64,000 nt of DNA from Gemmatimonas sp. (GTDB lineage Bacteria; Gemmatimonadota; Gemmatimonadetes; Gemmatimonadales; Gemmatimonadaceae). The stretch is taken from the NCBI RefSeq assembly GCF_031426495.1, contig NZ_JANPLK010000049.1, positions 124,001-188,000 of the forward strand, given 5' to 3'. The notes below the pieces were generated by a model. It had not been told where the DNA came from. It did no database searches and was given only the letters and a program-made list of their open reading frames with translations. Of this stretch, positions 17,744 to 26,883 are shown in pieces (position 1 is the stretch's first letter; every line of letters begins with the position of its first letter). The position numbers and the translations under genes were made by a program.

Positions 17744-17964
17744 AGAGAGGGGGGAGGAGGGAACAGCCGTGCTCAATTACGCTACACTAGGCGGGAGCCA
17801 GCATCAGCGCTAGAGGGTTGGACCCGATTCATCGAGCTCCACCAGCGGCAATCGCCACGTTTTCCGCCCATGACCTGCTCTTGACAAGCAACGGCGGGCG
17901 ATAGAACGCCAGGAAACGTCTCGGCCGGCTCGTTCGTCTATACCGGCTTGCCCGTAGCCTGTGA

Positions 17965-19881
17965 ATGTCGCCCAGAGGACACATGGCCCAACACTCCGCC
18001 CCGGACGCCCTGTTTCTGGCGTTCCAGACCGCCGTCGCGGGGCGCTATTCGATTGATCGTGAACTGGGCCGCGGTGGTATGGGGGTCGTGTACCTCGCTC
18101 GCGAGGTGCACCTCGATCGACTGGTGGCCATCAAGCTATTGCCGCCCGAGCGTGCGAAGGACCCGACGCTGCGGGATCGCTTTCTCCGAGAGGCACAACT
18201 CGCCGCCAAGCTATCGCACCCGCACGTCATCCCGATCCATGCCGTCGATATCGCTGGTGACTTCGCATACTATGTGATGATGTACGTCGACGGTGAAACG
18301 CTGTCGCAACTCGTGCAATCACAGGGTCCCCTTGCCGCGCGCGAGGCATCGCGCCTCTTGCGTGAGGTCGCTTGGGCGCTCGGGTACGCCCACGCGCAAG
18401 GCCTCGTGCACCGCGACGTGAAGCCTGAGAACATCCTGATCGAGCGCGAGAGTGGCCGCGCGATCGTGTGTGATTTCGGTATCGCCGCGGCTCTTGGGCA
18501 AGACCCCTCGACGGACCGTGCAGTCAGCGGCACGCCGGAGTTCATGAGTCCAGAACAGGCACTCGGGCACGATGTCGACGCACGCAGCGACCTGTATTCA
18601 CTCGGCATCACTTCGTACTACGCGCTCACCGCGCGGCTGCCGTTTACCGGGATCAGCGCTACGGAGGTTCTGGCCAAACAGGTGACCGAAGCGCCGCGCC
18701 CGCTCTCGTCATTGGGCATTGCCGTTCCGCGTCGACTCGCGCAGCTCGTGGAGCAATGTCTCGCCAAACATCCGAGCGATCGGCCCGCGCGCGCGGATGC
18801 GCTTGCTGAAGCACTCGGCGTCGCCATCGAACAGCGACGCGAGCTGCCCGCGGCGCTTCGCGCCTTCGTCAAACGGGACGGTCGAATGGATGGTGGGGGT
18901 ACGCTGCTCGGACTCATCACCGCCTTGGTCTCGGCCGTCGGGCTTTCGGCCTCGGCCGGGCCTTCGGCTGGAGTCGTGGCACTCGTGACCATGTTGGCGT
19001 TGATGCCGGCAGTGTTCGGCGTATTGGCGGCGCGAGATCTTTTGAGTAGAGGCTTTGCTCTAGCGGACCTTCCGCAGGCCTTTCGTGTCGAGCGGGAAAG
19101 CGCGCGCGAGGAGCGCGCCGTACGTCAGCCGCGGTGGCGCACCCTGTTGACCCGCACGTTAGGTGCGACGACGCGCGTGGTGGCGTCGACAACCGCCCTC
19201 ATTACCCCGCTGACGTTCTTCGGAGGCACATCTCCGCGGCTCTCCGCCGTCGCGTCGCTTGCGTTGGTGGGCACCGTGGCGAGCATCGCACTCACGATCA
19301 CGTGGCTCGGTGTCATGCAGCGTCAGCGTGATGTCGACGTGGAGTTCTGGGGCGCTGCATGGACTGGCCGTTTCGGCGGACTCGCGTTCAGCGCGGCGAA
19401 ACGACTGCGTGGCGCACAACGCGCGGCGCCCGCGATGACCCATCGGGCAACGGAGCTCTCGCTCGGTTTGGCCGCCGAACAGCTATTCGAGACGTTGCCA
19501 GCTTCGTCGCGGGCAGCCTTGTCAGATCTGCCATCAGTGCTGAAACGCCTGCAGCAGGATGCACAGCGACTCCGCGAGCGACTCGATCAACTCACGGACG
19601 CCATTGGCCATCATACACACGATGGAAATCATGGCGTCGACGGACTGCGCGGCGAGCGTGATGCCGCGCTGGCGCGACTTCGCGACGCGGTGACGGCACT
19701 GGAGACGCTGCGACTGGGCTTACTGCGCCTGCACGCGGGATCAGCCTCACTGGAAAGTCTCACCACGCACCTGGAACTGGCGGCCGACGTTTCGGCTGAG
19801 GTCGATCGACTGGTTGCAGCGCAGCAGGAAGTCGAAGCTGCGCTGACGTACCCACTGCGCCCCGCACTCACTCCGGCGTGA
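17965..19881 (+). CDS. Membrane Ser/Thr protein kinase with C-terminal coiled coil
   Basis: A 638-residue eukaryotic-like kinase. Catalytic elements are complete: GRGGMG (35-40), VAIK with Lys57, HRDVKPEN with Asp151, DFG with Asp170, and GTPEFMSPEQ in the activation segment. After residue 305 come hydrophobic segments at about 311-332, 335-357, 405-421 and 426-451, then a cytoplasmic-looking, helix-rich tail. The tail includes a probable coiled coil (about 525-560, LQQDAQRLRERLDQLTDAI). There is no obvious ligand-binding domain, unlike PASTA or propeller kinases. Its stop overlaps the GTG start of the next gene (GTGA), so the unrecognised protein that follows is the natural candidate partner or substrate. 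Confidence 0.9.
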   Translation: MSPRGHMAQHSAPDALFLAFQTAVAGRYSIDRELGRGGMGVVYLAREVHLDRLVAIKLLPPERAKDPTLRDRFLREAQLAAKLSHPHVIPIHAVDIAGDFAYYVMMYVDGETLSQLVQSQGPLAAREASRLLREVAWALGYAHAQGLVHRDVKPENILIERESGRAIVCDFGIAAALGQDPSTDRAVSGTPEFMSPEQALGHDVDARSDLYSLGITSYYALTARLPFTGISATEVLAKQVTEAPRPLSSLGIAVPRRLAQLVEQCLAKHPSDRPARADALAEALGVAIEQRRELPAALRAFVKRDGRMDGGGTLLGLITALVSAVGLSASAGPSAGVVALVTMLALMPAVFGVLAARDLLSRGFALADLPQAFRVERESAREERAVRQPRWRTLLTRTLGATTRVVASTTALITPLTFFGGTSPRLSAVASLALVGTVASIALTITWLGVMQRQRDVDVEFWGAAWTGRFGGLAFSAAKRLRGAQRAAPAMTHRATELSLGLAAEQLFETLPASSRAALSDLPSVLKRLQQDAQRLRERLDQLTDAIGHHTHDGNHGVDGLRGERDAALARLRDAVTALETLRLGLLRLHAGSASLESLTTHLELAADVSAEVDRLVAAQQEVEAALTYPLRPALTPA

Positions 19882-21242
19882 TCTCCATGCATACACCCTC
19901 GAGTACATCGCACCCCAACACGCATCGCGACGCCGGAGCACCTGAAACACGGGCGTCGGCGTGGTCCTCACTCGGCGGCGCGCGCGCGATGGTCGCGAAC
20001 GACGCTGCCGCTCATCCGATGCGTGATCCATCGACGGATACCGGCTCGCACCGTGGAGGCTGGCCACGGTCATTGCTCGGCGTGCTGCGGAACGCTGTTG
20101 TCGGCCTCGCGCTATTGTCGGCCATTCCGCTGGCGCTGATTGGAAGCGGCCGAGCGGTGGTGACCAGGGATTCTGTTCGCCTTGCTGCACAAATTTCGCG
20201 CGTCGATCATCTACGCGTGTTGCGGGCCCCCATCAATCCTGCGATCTCGCCACAAGAGGCGGGTGCAGCACTGCGTCGCCTGTCCACCACCACACCGACA
20301 GACTATTTGCCGCTGCAGTCGGGTTCCGCAGTGCACGACCGCCCGTGGCAACGCATTGAGTTGAGCAGTGACATCTTTCCCACAATGCGTACGCCGCAGT
20401 TTAAAGGTCCTGCCCATTTCATGGTGATTGCGAAGACGGTCAATGGCTACAACGCCAAAGAAATGGCGTATCTGCGGGAGATCGCGAACGCCCCCATTTG
20501 GAAAGACTTCGATGCCGTCGCAACGGCCGCCAGCGTCGACCTCGTGGGAGGTATGTCGGGCACGACATCGTCCTCCGAAGTCCCCATAAGCCGGTACCCG
20601 AGCATCGGCTTCAGCGGCAACAAGCAACTCGCCTTTGCCGCCGTCTCGCGCGCCGCCTACTACGAGGCCTCGGGCGATCATGCCGAGGCGGAACGTATGC
20701 TGCGCACGCTGGTGTCGTACGGATTCACGCTCATCGACCAAGGCGCCGGCGCCATTGACGCGATGCTCGGACGGATCATCGTCGACATCGGCCGCGATGG
20801 ACTGTGGCATTTGTACACGATACGTGGTCGCAACGAGGAGTCCGTCCTCGTAAAACCACTACCACTCGCGGCGTCGGTCACCGCGCCCGTATGGCGCAGC
20901 GCGACAGATATCGCGGCCGATAGCCGCCTCCCTCGTTCCGTACGTCTCGACGCCCTGAGTTCGCTCAGCCTCCAAAGCTGCGGTTCACTCCGCAGTGTGC
21001 TGACCGGTCCGAGCGCGGCAACGAAAAGCGCCATCAGCGGCGCGCGCGCCTCGATGGTTCGGTATCCCTCTGAGCATGCCCTGTTCGACCTGATCGAACG
21101 CTCCGTCGAGCACGGACCGGAGCTCGATTATCTGAACGCGTACAATCCGATCGTCGGTATCGCCCAAGTTGTCAGCGCGGTCACCGGTAATCCACGCGTC
21201 GCCAACTGCACGGTCCTCGCCGCCAGTATCAAACCGAACTAG
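19878..21242 (+). CDS. Hypothetical membrane-anchored protein coupled to the kinase gene
   Basis: A 454-residue protein I do not recognise. The first 60 residues are hydrophilic, Ser/Thr/His-rich and probably cytoplasmic, so they could be phosphorylated by the upstream kinase. One hydrophobic helix follows (about 66-87). The remaining 360 residues are mixed alpha/beta. A TPR-like helix pair (AYYEASGDHAEAERMLRTLV) lies in the middle, and a C-terminal part carries two cysteines (LQSCGSL, VANCTVL). GTG 19878 overlaps the kinase stop; ATG 19887 is an alternative. The end overlaps the convergent P450 gene by 14 bases. Membership in a signalling pair is inferred from the overlap only. Confidence 0.7.
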   Translation: MISMHTPSSTSHPNTHRDAGAPETRASAWSSLGGARAMVANDAAAHPMRDPSTDTGSHRGGWPRSLLGVLRNAVVGLALLSAIPLALIGSGRAVVTRDSVRLAAQISRVDHLRVLRAPINPAISPQEAGAALRRLSTTTPTDYLPLQSGSAVHDRPWQRIELSSDIFPTMRTPQFKGPAHFMVIAKTVNGYNAKEMAYLREIANAPIWKDFDAVATAASVDLVGGMSGTTSSSEVPISRYPSIGFSGNKQLAFAAVSRAAYYEASGDHAEAERMLRTLVSYGFTLIDQGAGAIDAMLGRIIVDIGRDGLWHLYTIRGRNEESVLVKPLPLAASVTAPVWRSATDIAADSRLPRSVRLDALSSLSLQSCGSLRSVLTGPSAATKSAISGARASMVRYPSEHALFDLIERSVEHGPELDYLNAYNPIVGIAQVVSAVTGNPRVANCTVLAASIKPN

Positions 21243-22209
21243 CCCGTCGCTCACGCATTACAGTCGGGATCGCACGCGGGACGAGCAACGCGAACCCGTT
21301 GAGCCACGTCACGCCCGCGCCATCGCGAACATCTAGTTCGAACTCCCGTGAGCTGCGCACGAACGCTGCGATCGCTTCGTGTAGCAGCATGCGCACGATG
21401 CCCGCGCCCACGCAGCCATGCGCACCGGCGCCGAACGCCAGATGCCCCGACTCGGCGCGCTGCACGTTGAGCCGCTCCGGATCAGTGAAGATCGCGGGGT
21501 CGCGATTCGCTTGGCGTAGCCGCAGCACGACCTCGTCACCGGTCTCGATCGCATTCCCGTTAAGCATCATCGGCGCGAGCGCCGTGCGAAACACCGCGCA
21601 CGACGGCCCAGCATAACGCAATAGTTCATGGGTGGCCACCGCGAGCGTGTGCTCATCACAATGCGCCCGAAGCCATGTGAGCTGCGCCGGATGCTGGAGC
21701 AGCGCCAGCATCGCGCCTCCTACTACCGCGGGCACCGTGTGCATGAGTGCCACGAAGCTCTGCACCGTGCCGGCGCCGCCGTATCCCTCGAGCAGCACCG
21801 CCAACTGTGTGGCCGCGTGCGACAGCGCCGTACTGGGCGCACCACTCCGGGCCACCGCCGACTCTTCGAACAGCGTGCATGCTATTGGCATGCAGTCGTC
21901 CACCACAGACGCCGGAAGACCAAGCACCTGCTGCGCCGCCTCGTGTGCCCACGGCTGGGCCACGTCGCGCATCAGATCGACGGCGCCGTCCGACGGAAGC
22001 GCAGCCAGCCGTTCGACAGCCCGCGCTCCGAGCGAGTCGCGCCATCGCGCCAGCAGAGCCGGTGGTAGCTCCTGCTGTATCGCCGCGCGCACGACGCGGT
22101 GCGTCTCGTCGCCGAGCGCGTTCACACCATGCGGCGCGAGGCGTTCGTCCCGCAGCGCCGCGTGGACGTCGGCGTACGTGCACAACGTCCACACCGCGCG
22201 CGCGGTCAC
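21229..22209 (-). CDS. Short cytochrome P450
   Basis: A 326-residue P450, about 70-80 residues shorter than typical bacterial P450s. The heme-binding loop FGAGAHGCVG with its Cys ligand and the K-helix ExxR (HELLRY) are intact. What is missing is mainly the N-terminal A-helix and first beta strands; the protein opens at TLCTYADVHAALRDERL. In the I helix, where most P450s have AGxET, this one reads ALMHTVPAVVGG, so the acid of the acid-alcohol pair is His with Thr kept. The GTG start at 22209 overlaps the amidohydrolase stop, and nothing P450-like precedes it in frame. Substrate unknown; it could be active or a specialised heme protein. Confidence 0.85.
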   Translation of the reverse strand: MTARAVWTLCTYADVHAALRDERLAPHGVNALGDETHRVVRAAIQQELPPALLARWRDSLGARAVERLAALPSDGAVDLMRDVAQPWAHEAAQQVLGLPASVVDDCMPIACTLFEESAVARSGAPSTALSHAATQLAVLLEGYGGAGTVQSFVALMHTVPAVVGGAMLALLQHPAQLTWLRAHCDEHTLAVATHELLRYAGPSCAVFRTALAPMMLNGNAIETGDEVVLRLRQANRDPAIFTDPERLNVQRAESGHLAFGAGAHGCVGAGIVRMLLHEAIAAFVRSSREFELDVRDGAGVTWLNGFALLVPRAIPTVMRERRASSV

Positions 22210-23537
22210 GGAATCAGCTTTGGTGCTCCGCCAGAGCGCAGGAAGTCCATCGCCATGTTCGTCATGGCGCGCACACCAACGGTCAACGCCCGGTCGTCAC
22301 CCTGAAACAGCGGCGAGTGATTACTGGCCACCGTCTTCAAATCGATATTCGGCGGCGTGACGCTCAGGTTGAAGAAGAAGCCCGGCGCGAGTTCGGAGAA
22401 ACGCGAGAAATCCTCACCGGCCATGGTCACATCACCTTCAGTCGCCCCCGCCGCACCCGCGACGCGCTTGAGCGTGGGAAAGAACTTGGCGACCATCGCG
22501 TCGTTGTTCACCGAACTCGGATAGCCGATGTCCACGATCACATCGGCGGTGGCCCCGTGCGCCTCCGCGATATGGGTCGCGATACGCTTCATACGCGCGT
22601 GAATCGTCTTCCGCGCCTCGGGGTCGAACGCGCGGATGGTGCCGATCATCCACACCGAATCGGGGATGATGTTTTCGCGCAGGCCGCCGTGAATTGCACC
22701 GACCGTGACCACCGCCGGCGCCTTCGACAAGTCGAGCTGACGTGACACGATCGTCTGCAGCGCCGTCACGATCTCCGCGCTCACCACGATCGGATCGACG
22801 GTGTTCGACGGCATCGCGCCGTGCCCCTGTCGTCCGTGCACTACGATGCGCCAGCCGTCGGCGCTGGCCGAGATCGCGCCGGCGCGATAGCGCATGGCGC
22901 CAAGCGGTCCGGGACCGACGTGCAATCCAAACACGCCGTTTACACCCTTCATCACGCCGGCGTCGATCATCGGCTGCGCGCCACCGCGCGGCGGCACTTC
23001 CTCGGCCGGCTGGAACAGGAACTTCACCGTGCCGGGAATGCGATCCTTGAGGCCGGCCAATACTTCGGCGGTGCCCATCAGCATCGCGGTGTGCATGTCA
23101 TGTCCGCAGGCGTGCATCACGCCCGTCTCCTGCCCGTTGTACACCGTGCGCACCGTCGACTTGAAGGGCACGTCAACCAGTTCGGTGACCGGCAGCGCGT
23201 CCATGTCCGCGCGCAGCGCCACCGTGGGGCCCGGTTTGCCGCCCTTGAGAATCCCCACCACGCCGGGAATGCCCCCCACGTTCTCCTGCACCTCCATCCC
23301 CAGCGCCTTGAGGTGCGCCGCCACCAACGCGGCCGTGCGCTTTTCGGCGTAGCCGAGTTCCGGATGCTGGTGAATGTCGTGGCGCCAGGCGGTGACCTTG
23401 TCGGCGATCGCCGCCGTCCGGCGATCGATCTCGGCGGCCAGTGCGGGGTCGGCGACGACGGGTTGCGCACGGAGCGACGGCGTAACGCTCAGTGTAGCCG
23501 CGAACAGCAGAGCAGCGAAGAATCGTGAGGAGCGCAT
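22206..23537 (-). CDS. Secreted M20-family amidohydrolase/peptidase
   Basis: A 443-residue metal-dependent amidohydrolase of the M20D group (aminoacylase, hippurate hydrolase, IAA-amino acid hydrolase relatives). A signal peptide ends near LRAQ at residue 25. Metal-site motifs are present: RADMDALP, HACGHDMHTAML, FQPAEE, GLHVGP and MAGEDFSRF near the C-terminus. The dimerisation domain is inserted at about 215-330 (GRQGHGAMP, where the bridging His lies). It probably removes acyl groups from amino acids or peptides in the periplasm. The P450 gene starts inside its stop codon, so both are made from one mRNA. Confidence 0.92.
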   Translation of the reverse strand: MRSSRFFAALLFAATLSVTPSLRAQPVVADPALAAEIDRRTAAIADKVTAWRHDIHQHPELGYAEKRTAALVAAHLKALGMEVQENVGGIPGVVGILKGGKPGPTVALRADMDALPVTELVDVPFKSTVRTVYNGQETGVMHACGHDMHTAMLMGTAEVLAGLKDRIPGTVKFLFQPAEEVPPRGGAQPMIDAGVMKGVNGVFGLHVGPGPLGAMRYRAGAISASADGWRIVVHGRQGHGAMPSNTVDPIVVSAEIVTALQTIVSRQLDLSKAPAVVTVGAIHGGLRENIIPDSVWMIGTIRAFDPEARKTIHARMKRIATHIAEAHGATADVIVDIGYPSSVNNDAMVAKFFPTLKRVAGAAGATEGDVTMAGEDFSRFSELAPGFFFNLSVTPPNIDLKTVASNHSPLFQGDDRALTVGVRAMTNMAMDFLRSGGAPKLIP

Positions 23538-23592
23538 GGCAGAATCGGGGAACGGGGAGCGCGTGAGACAGGGGTCAGCACAGAGCGAACGG

Positions 23593-24006
23593 CTAAATCT
23601 GTTCGATCAACAGCTTGATCTTCATCGTGCTCGCCGTCGGCCACTTACGCTCCGTCGTGATCAGCCGTTCGGCGTCGTGATGCACTGCCGTCGCGATGAC
23701 GAGCGCGTCAGGTAGGCGCAGGCCGACGTGCTGAGCGCGAACACGTGCTGCGGTCGACGCGGTTTCGGCGTCGAGCGAAACGACGGTGATCGGAAGACGT
23801 TCGATCAAACTATGTACGACGAGGACGCTCGCCTTGCCGCGGCGGTAGGGGCCGACCAAGCACTCCGCGAATGCGGAGGCCGCTATCGCCAGCCCATGAC
23901 CGTCACGCAATACGTCGGCGATGGCACGATGCGCGCTGCTGTGATGCGCGTCGTTCGCATCGAGCAGACCGATCACCACGCCGGCGTCAAGGTGGACTAC
24001 TCCCAC
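23593..24006 (-). CDS. vapC: PIN-domain toxin (VapC-type ribonuclease)
   Basis: A 137-residue PIN-domain protein, probably an RNase toxin. Acidic active-site residues are in place: Asp7 (VHLDAGV), Glu48 (AFAECL), Asp100 (LRLPDALVIATA) and another acid near 119 (LITTERKW). Its start overlaps the last 10 bases of the upstream AbrB-type antitoxin gene, the standard order for VapBC modules, and the operon would be autoregulated by the antitoxin. Base composition is like the neighbours. Confidence 0.88.
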   Translation of the reverse strand: MGVVHLDAGVVIGLLDANDAHHSSAHRAIADVLRDGHGLAIAASAFAECLVGPYRRGKASVLVVHSLIERLPITVVSLDAETASTAARVRAQHVGLRLPDALVIATAVHHDAERLITTERKWPTASTMKIKLLIEQI

Positions 24007-24242
24007 TCGGCACGCAACGTGTTCAGTTCGTCACGCTGATACACGCCAGTCAGCGCGCCAACGAACGCTGAGAGGACATCGCTTTCGCGCATCAGCACGA
24101 CGCGACCGGCGCCATCGCAGGTGGCCGTCACCCGCTCGCCGACCTTGAGCCCCGCAGCACGCAGCGTGTCGACCGGGATCGTAATCTGGTGCTTACTGCT
24201 GATGCGACTCGTCTTGACGGGCCCATCCTTTACCTTTTTCAT
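23997..24242 (-). CDS. vapB: AbrB/SpoVT-type antitoxin (VapB)
   Basis: An 81-residue DNA-binding antitoxin. Residues 9-50 form a swapped-hairpin AbrB domain (SRISSKHQITIPVDTLR then LKVGERVTATCDGAGRVVL), and the C-terminal 30 residues are a helix that should wrap the toxin. It overlaps the PIN toxin gene by 10 bases. A TAGCTT hexamer lies 6 nt before the ATG, suggesting a leaderless mRNA and an operator in the same spot. Confidence 0.88.
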   Translation of the reverse strand: MKKVKDGPVKTSRISSKHQITIPVDTLRAAGLKVGERVTATCDGAGRVVLMRESDVLSAFVGALTGVYQRDELNTLRAEWE

Positions 24243-24248
24243 AAAGTA

Positions 24249-24254
24249 AAGCTA
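24249..24254 (-). promoter_or_regulatory. Putative -10 element of the toxin-antitoxin operon
   Basis: TAGCTT on the minus strand, 6 nt before the antitoxin ATG at 24242. The surrounding stretch (24241-24256) is AT-rich against a GC-rich background. An autoregulatory operator probably overlaps it, but no clear inverted repeat is visible. Confidence 0.35.
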
Positions 24255-24290
24255 TGCGTTTCACCGGCGGGCGCAACCGTGCCGTGCACC

Positions 24291-25880
24291 CTACGGCACG
24301 ATCACCGGCGTCGCAAAGAAACTGTTCGCCCGCCACGCCGGGCGGGTTTTCCGGTTCGCCACACCCAGCGCCAACTCGGCATACAGCGCATTGAACCCCG
24401 CGGCCGCTTCGAAGTCGATGGGCTGCGCCAAGTCATCGGACATCTTGTGGTACCGCTCACGCACCCAGCCGGTGAACGTCTTCTCCTCCACAGTGCCCGG
24501 CGTGTACCCCAACTTGAACGCCAGCGACGGCACGCCACGGCGAATGAAGCTGTACTGATCGCTGCGCACAAACCGCATCTCCTGCGGCTCCGGATCAGGC
24601 AACACCTGCAGCCCGCGCGCCGTCAGCACACCACCCACGTCGTCGGCCAGGTCCGATTCGTCCACGCCATACACGAAGAGTCCTTTCAGCGGAAAGAGCG
24701 GCAGAAACATGTCGGTGTTGAGGTTGGCCACGATCGTGCCGCGCATGATCGACGGTCGCGCCGCAAAGTAGCGCGAACCCAGCAATCCCTTCTCCTCGGC
24801 CGTGACTGCCACGAACAGTAGTGTGCGCTTGTTGCCGCCGCGCGCGGCGACCGCCTTGGCCGTTTCCATCAGCGTAGCCGCTCCGGTGGCATTGTCCATC
24901 GTGCCGTTGAAGATGCTATCACCGGTGAGCGCCGGTCCCTTGAACGTGCCCACATGATCGAGGTGCGCGCTCAACACCACCACTTCGTCGCGCAGCGTGC
25001 GATCGGTGCCCGGCAACATGCCCACGACGTTCGGCGAGATAATATCGCGACGCACCGTGGGCAGCGTGGCGCGGAGCGACACGGTGAGCGCTGCCGTCGG
25101 AAGCGGCTCGCCGCGCGCGGCGATGGCCGCAACGCTGTCCCACACGATGCCGCTGCCGGCCAGCAGCCGCGGCATAAGCGCCGGATTCAACACACTGTTG
25201 ATTCGCTGCCCCCCCAGATCGTCGAGCGACGTATCGGCCAACGACACGGAGCTCCCAAGACGCGTGTTCTCGTTATCCACCCACGCACCGCCAGCTCCGA
25301 CGGCCATCACACCAACCGCCCCGGCTTGCCGCATGGCGGCCCATCGCGTGCGCGTGCCATGCGCCAGCAGCGGCGCCGAGAGGCCTTTTGGGTTGGCGTT
25401 CACATACAGCACGATCTTGCCGCGCAGATCGAGGCCCTTGAGGTCGTCCATGCCCGCCTGCGGCAGCGAGACGCCGTACCCCGCGAACACCAGAGGTGCC
25501 TCCACGTGGTCGGTAGCAAGTCTCGCCGTGACACGCACATCACGACCCACCGCCAGCGGTGTCCACGCGTCACCTTCGCGCAGCGCCAGCGCAACGCCCT
25601 CCTTCGCCATACCGACCTCGATGAAGCGCACCGGCTGATACCAGCCATCGGTGCCGGCCGGCGTGAGACCCGCCAACCGGAACTGCTCGGCCACGTATCG
25701 CGCTGCGGCTTCATGCCCGGGGCTGCCCGTGTCACGGCCTTTCAACGAGTCATTGGACAGCACCTGCACGTGGCGCCACCAGGCCTCGGCGGGCTGCTGC
25801 GCAGCGAGCGACACGGGCATCGCCATGTGCGTGGCGATGACTGCGGCCGTGAAGGCGACGAACGTCGTGGAACGTGTCAT
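24291..25880 (-). CDS. Secreted M28-family metallopeptidase with PA domain
   Basis: A 529-residue exported aminopeptidase-type enzyme. A signal peptide ends near LAAQ. A protease-associated (PA) insert spans about 120-250 (APLVFAGYGV, DLRGKIVLYV). The zinc-binding catalytic domain has SAHLDHVG (His), MDNATGAATLME (bridging Asp), TAEEKGLLGS (catalytic Glu and zinc Glu), NLNTDM (Asp) and ERYHKMSDD (His). All five ligands are present. ATG 25880 is used rather than the upstream in-frame start at 25910, because the signal sequence starts there. It lies 33 bases downstream of the hydrolase-like gene on the same strand. Confidence 0.92.
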   Translation of the reverse strand: MTRSTTFVAFTAAVIATHMAMPVSLAAQQPAEAWWRHVQVLSNDSLKGRDTGSPGHEAAARYVAEQFRLAGLTPAGTDGWYQPVRFIEVGMAKEGVALALREGDAWTPLAVGRDVRVTARLATDHVEAPLVFAGYGVSLPQAGMDDLKGLDLRGKIVLYVNANPKGLSAPLLAHGTRTRWAAMRQAGAVGVMAVGAGGAWVDNENTRLGSSVSLADTSLDDLGGQRINSVLNPALMPRLLAGSGIVWDSVAAIAARGEPLPTAALTVSLRATLPTVRRDIISPNVVGMLPGTDRTLRDEVVVLSAHLDHVGTFKGPALTGDSIFNGTMDNATGAATLMETAKAVAARGGNKRTLLFVAVTAEEKGLLGSRYFAARPSIMRGTIVANLNTDMFLPLFPLKGLFVYGVDESDLADDVGGVLTARGLQVLPDPEPQEMRFVRSDQYSFIRRGVPSLAFKLGYTPGTVEEKTFTGWVRERYHKMSDDLAQPIDFEAAAGFNALYAELALGVANRKTRPAWRANSFFATPVIVP

Positions 25881-25913
25881 GAGATCGGGTCGGTGGAAGC
25901 AAATGAACATGGG

Positions 25914-26873
25914 CTACCGCGACAGCAAACGCTTCAACAATTCCGGCATGGCGTGCAGCTGATCAATGTGGTCCGGCGCCGTCGTGCCCGCGAATCCCAG
26001 CGCGCGGAAGTGCCTCGCGTGGACTTCGCTGAGCTGCTGCATGCCACGCGGGCCCCAGCGCAACACCGGCGTGCGGCGCAGTCCCAACGCAGTAATGGTC
26101 CAGTCGGCGGTCTCGGTGGTGCTGGCGTACGTGCCCGGGAAAATCTCCGAGTGCGCGATCAGCATGCGCTTCTCGCCGCGCGCCGCCGTCCGCGCGAACG
26201 CGGTGAGTGACACCAGATTCATCGTGTCGAGCATGCCGCCAGCCGCGAGCACCTGCCCCTCCGGCACGTATGACGTGTGCATGCCGTCCAGCAGCAGGAC
26301 CGCATCCACCCGGGCCAGGTGCCGCGGCTCACGCAGGATCGAGCGCACCGCCCCGTGACCGGCGGAAAAACCCACGAGCGTTACACGGGCCATGCGCGAG
26401 GGGCGACCGGTCACCGCCGCGACCTCGCGCGTGACGGTGGCCCGCAGCGTGTCGAACGCCACCGGGTCGGCGAAGCTGCGATCGTAGATGCCGGAACCGG
26501 CTCCGAGGTTGAGCACGACGGCCACCGTGCGTGTTCCGAGAGCGGCCACGGCCTTCTGCGGCAACCATGCTGCGCCGTGGAAGTGGACCACGACATCGAA
26601 CGCATCGCGAGACCGCACGCGATCGGGGACCCAAAGCTCGACCGGCTTGCCGGCTGGTCCGTTGAAGGACCGCGCCGTGCCGCCCAGCAGACGCGGTGTG
26701 AGCCGCTCGTGCACCCGTGTAGACTCCACCATGGGCGACGCTTGCTGCGACGGCTGCTGCGGCGACGGTGTGGGCGGTGGCACGGCGAGCACGCCCTGCG
26801 CCGACGCCGCCAGCAGCGGCCACAGGTGCGCGACGATGCCAACGCTGCTGGCGGTCTTCTCGAACCAATTCAT
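25914..26873 (-). CDS. Exported alpha/beta-hydrolase-like protein
   Basis: A 319-residue protein with the serine-hydrolase order of elements: VVVHFHGAAW (oxyanion region, about 93-102), the nucleophile elbow GFSAGHG (about 169-175), an acid in LLLDGMHTS, and a His in DHIDQLHAMPEL near the C-terminus. The N-terminal segment is moderately hydrophobic with a Pro/Gln-rich linker (34-48), so export is likely but not certain. Substrate unknown. Its first 20 or so codons and the sequence upstream are duplicated at 28302-28390, where only fragments of a second copy survive. Its divergent neighbour is a decayed flavoprotein gene. Confidence 0.75.
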   Translation of the reverse strand: MNWFEKTASSVGIVAHLWPLLAASAQGVLAVPPPTPSPQQPSQQASPMVESTRVHERLTPRLLGGTARSFNGPAGKPVELWVPDRVRSRDAFDVVVHFHGAAWLPQKAVAALGTRTVAVVLNLGAGSGIYDRSFADPVAFDTLRATVTREVAAVTGRPSRMARVTLVGFSAGHGAVRSILREPRHLARVDAVLLLDGMHTSYVPEGQVLAAGGMLDTMNLVSLTAFARTAARGEKRMLIAHSEIFPGTYASTTETADWTITALGLRRTPVLRWGPRGMQQLSEVHARHFRALGFAGTTAPDHIDQLHAMPELLKRLLSR

Positions 26874-26883
26874 GACCTCTCCG

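Noticed and set aside
23593..24242. Toxin-antitoxin module as a sign of a mobile island
   Set aside because: Composition is like the flanks, and no integrase, transposase or flanking repeat is visible; a standard VapBC-type pair.
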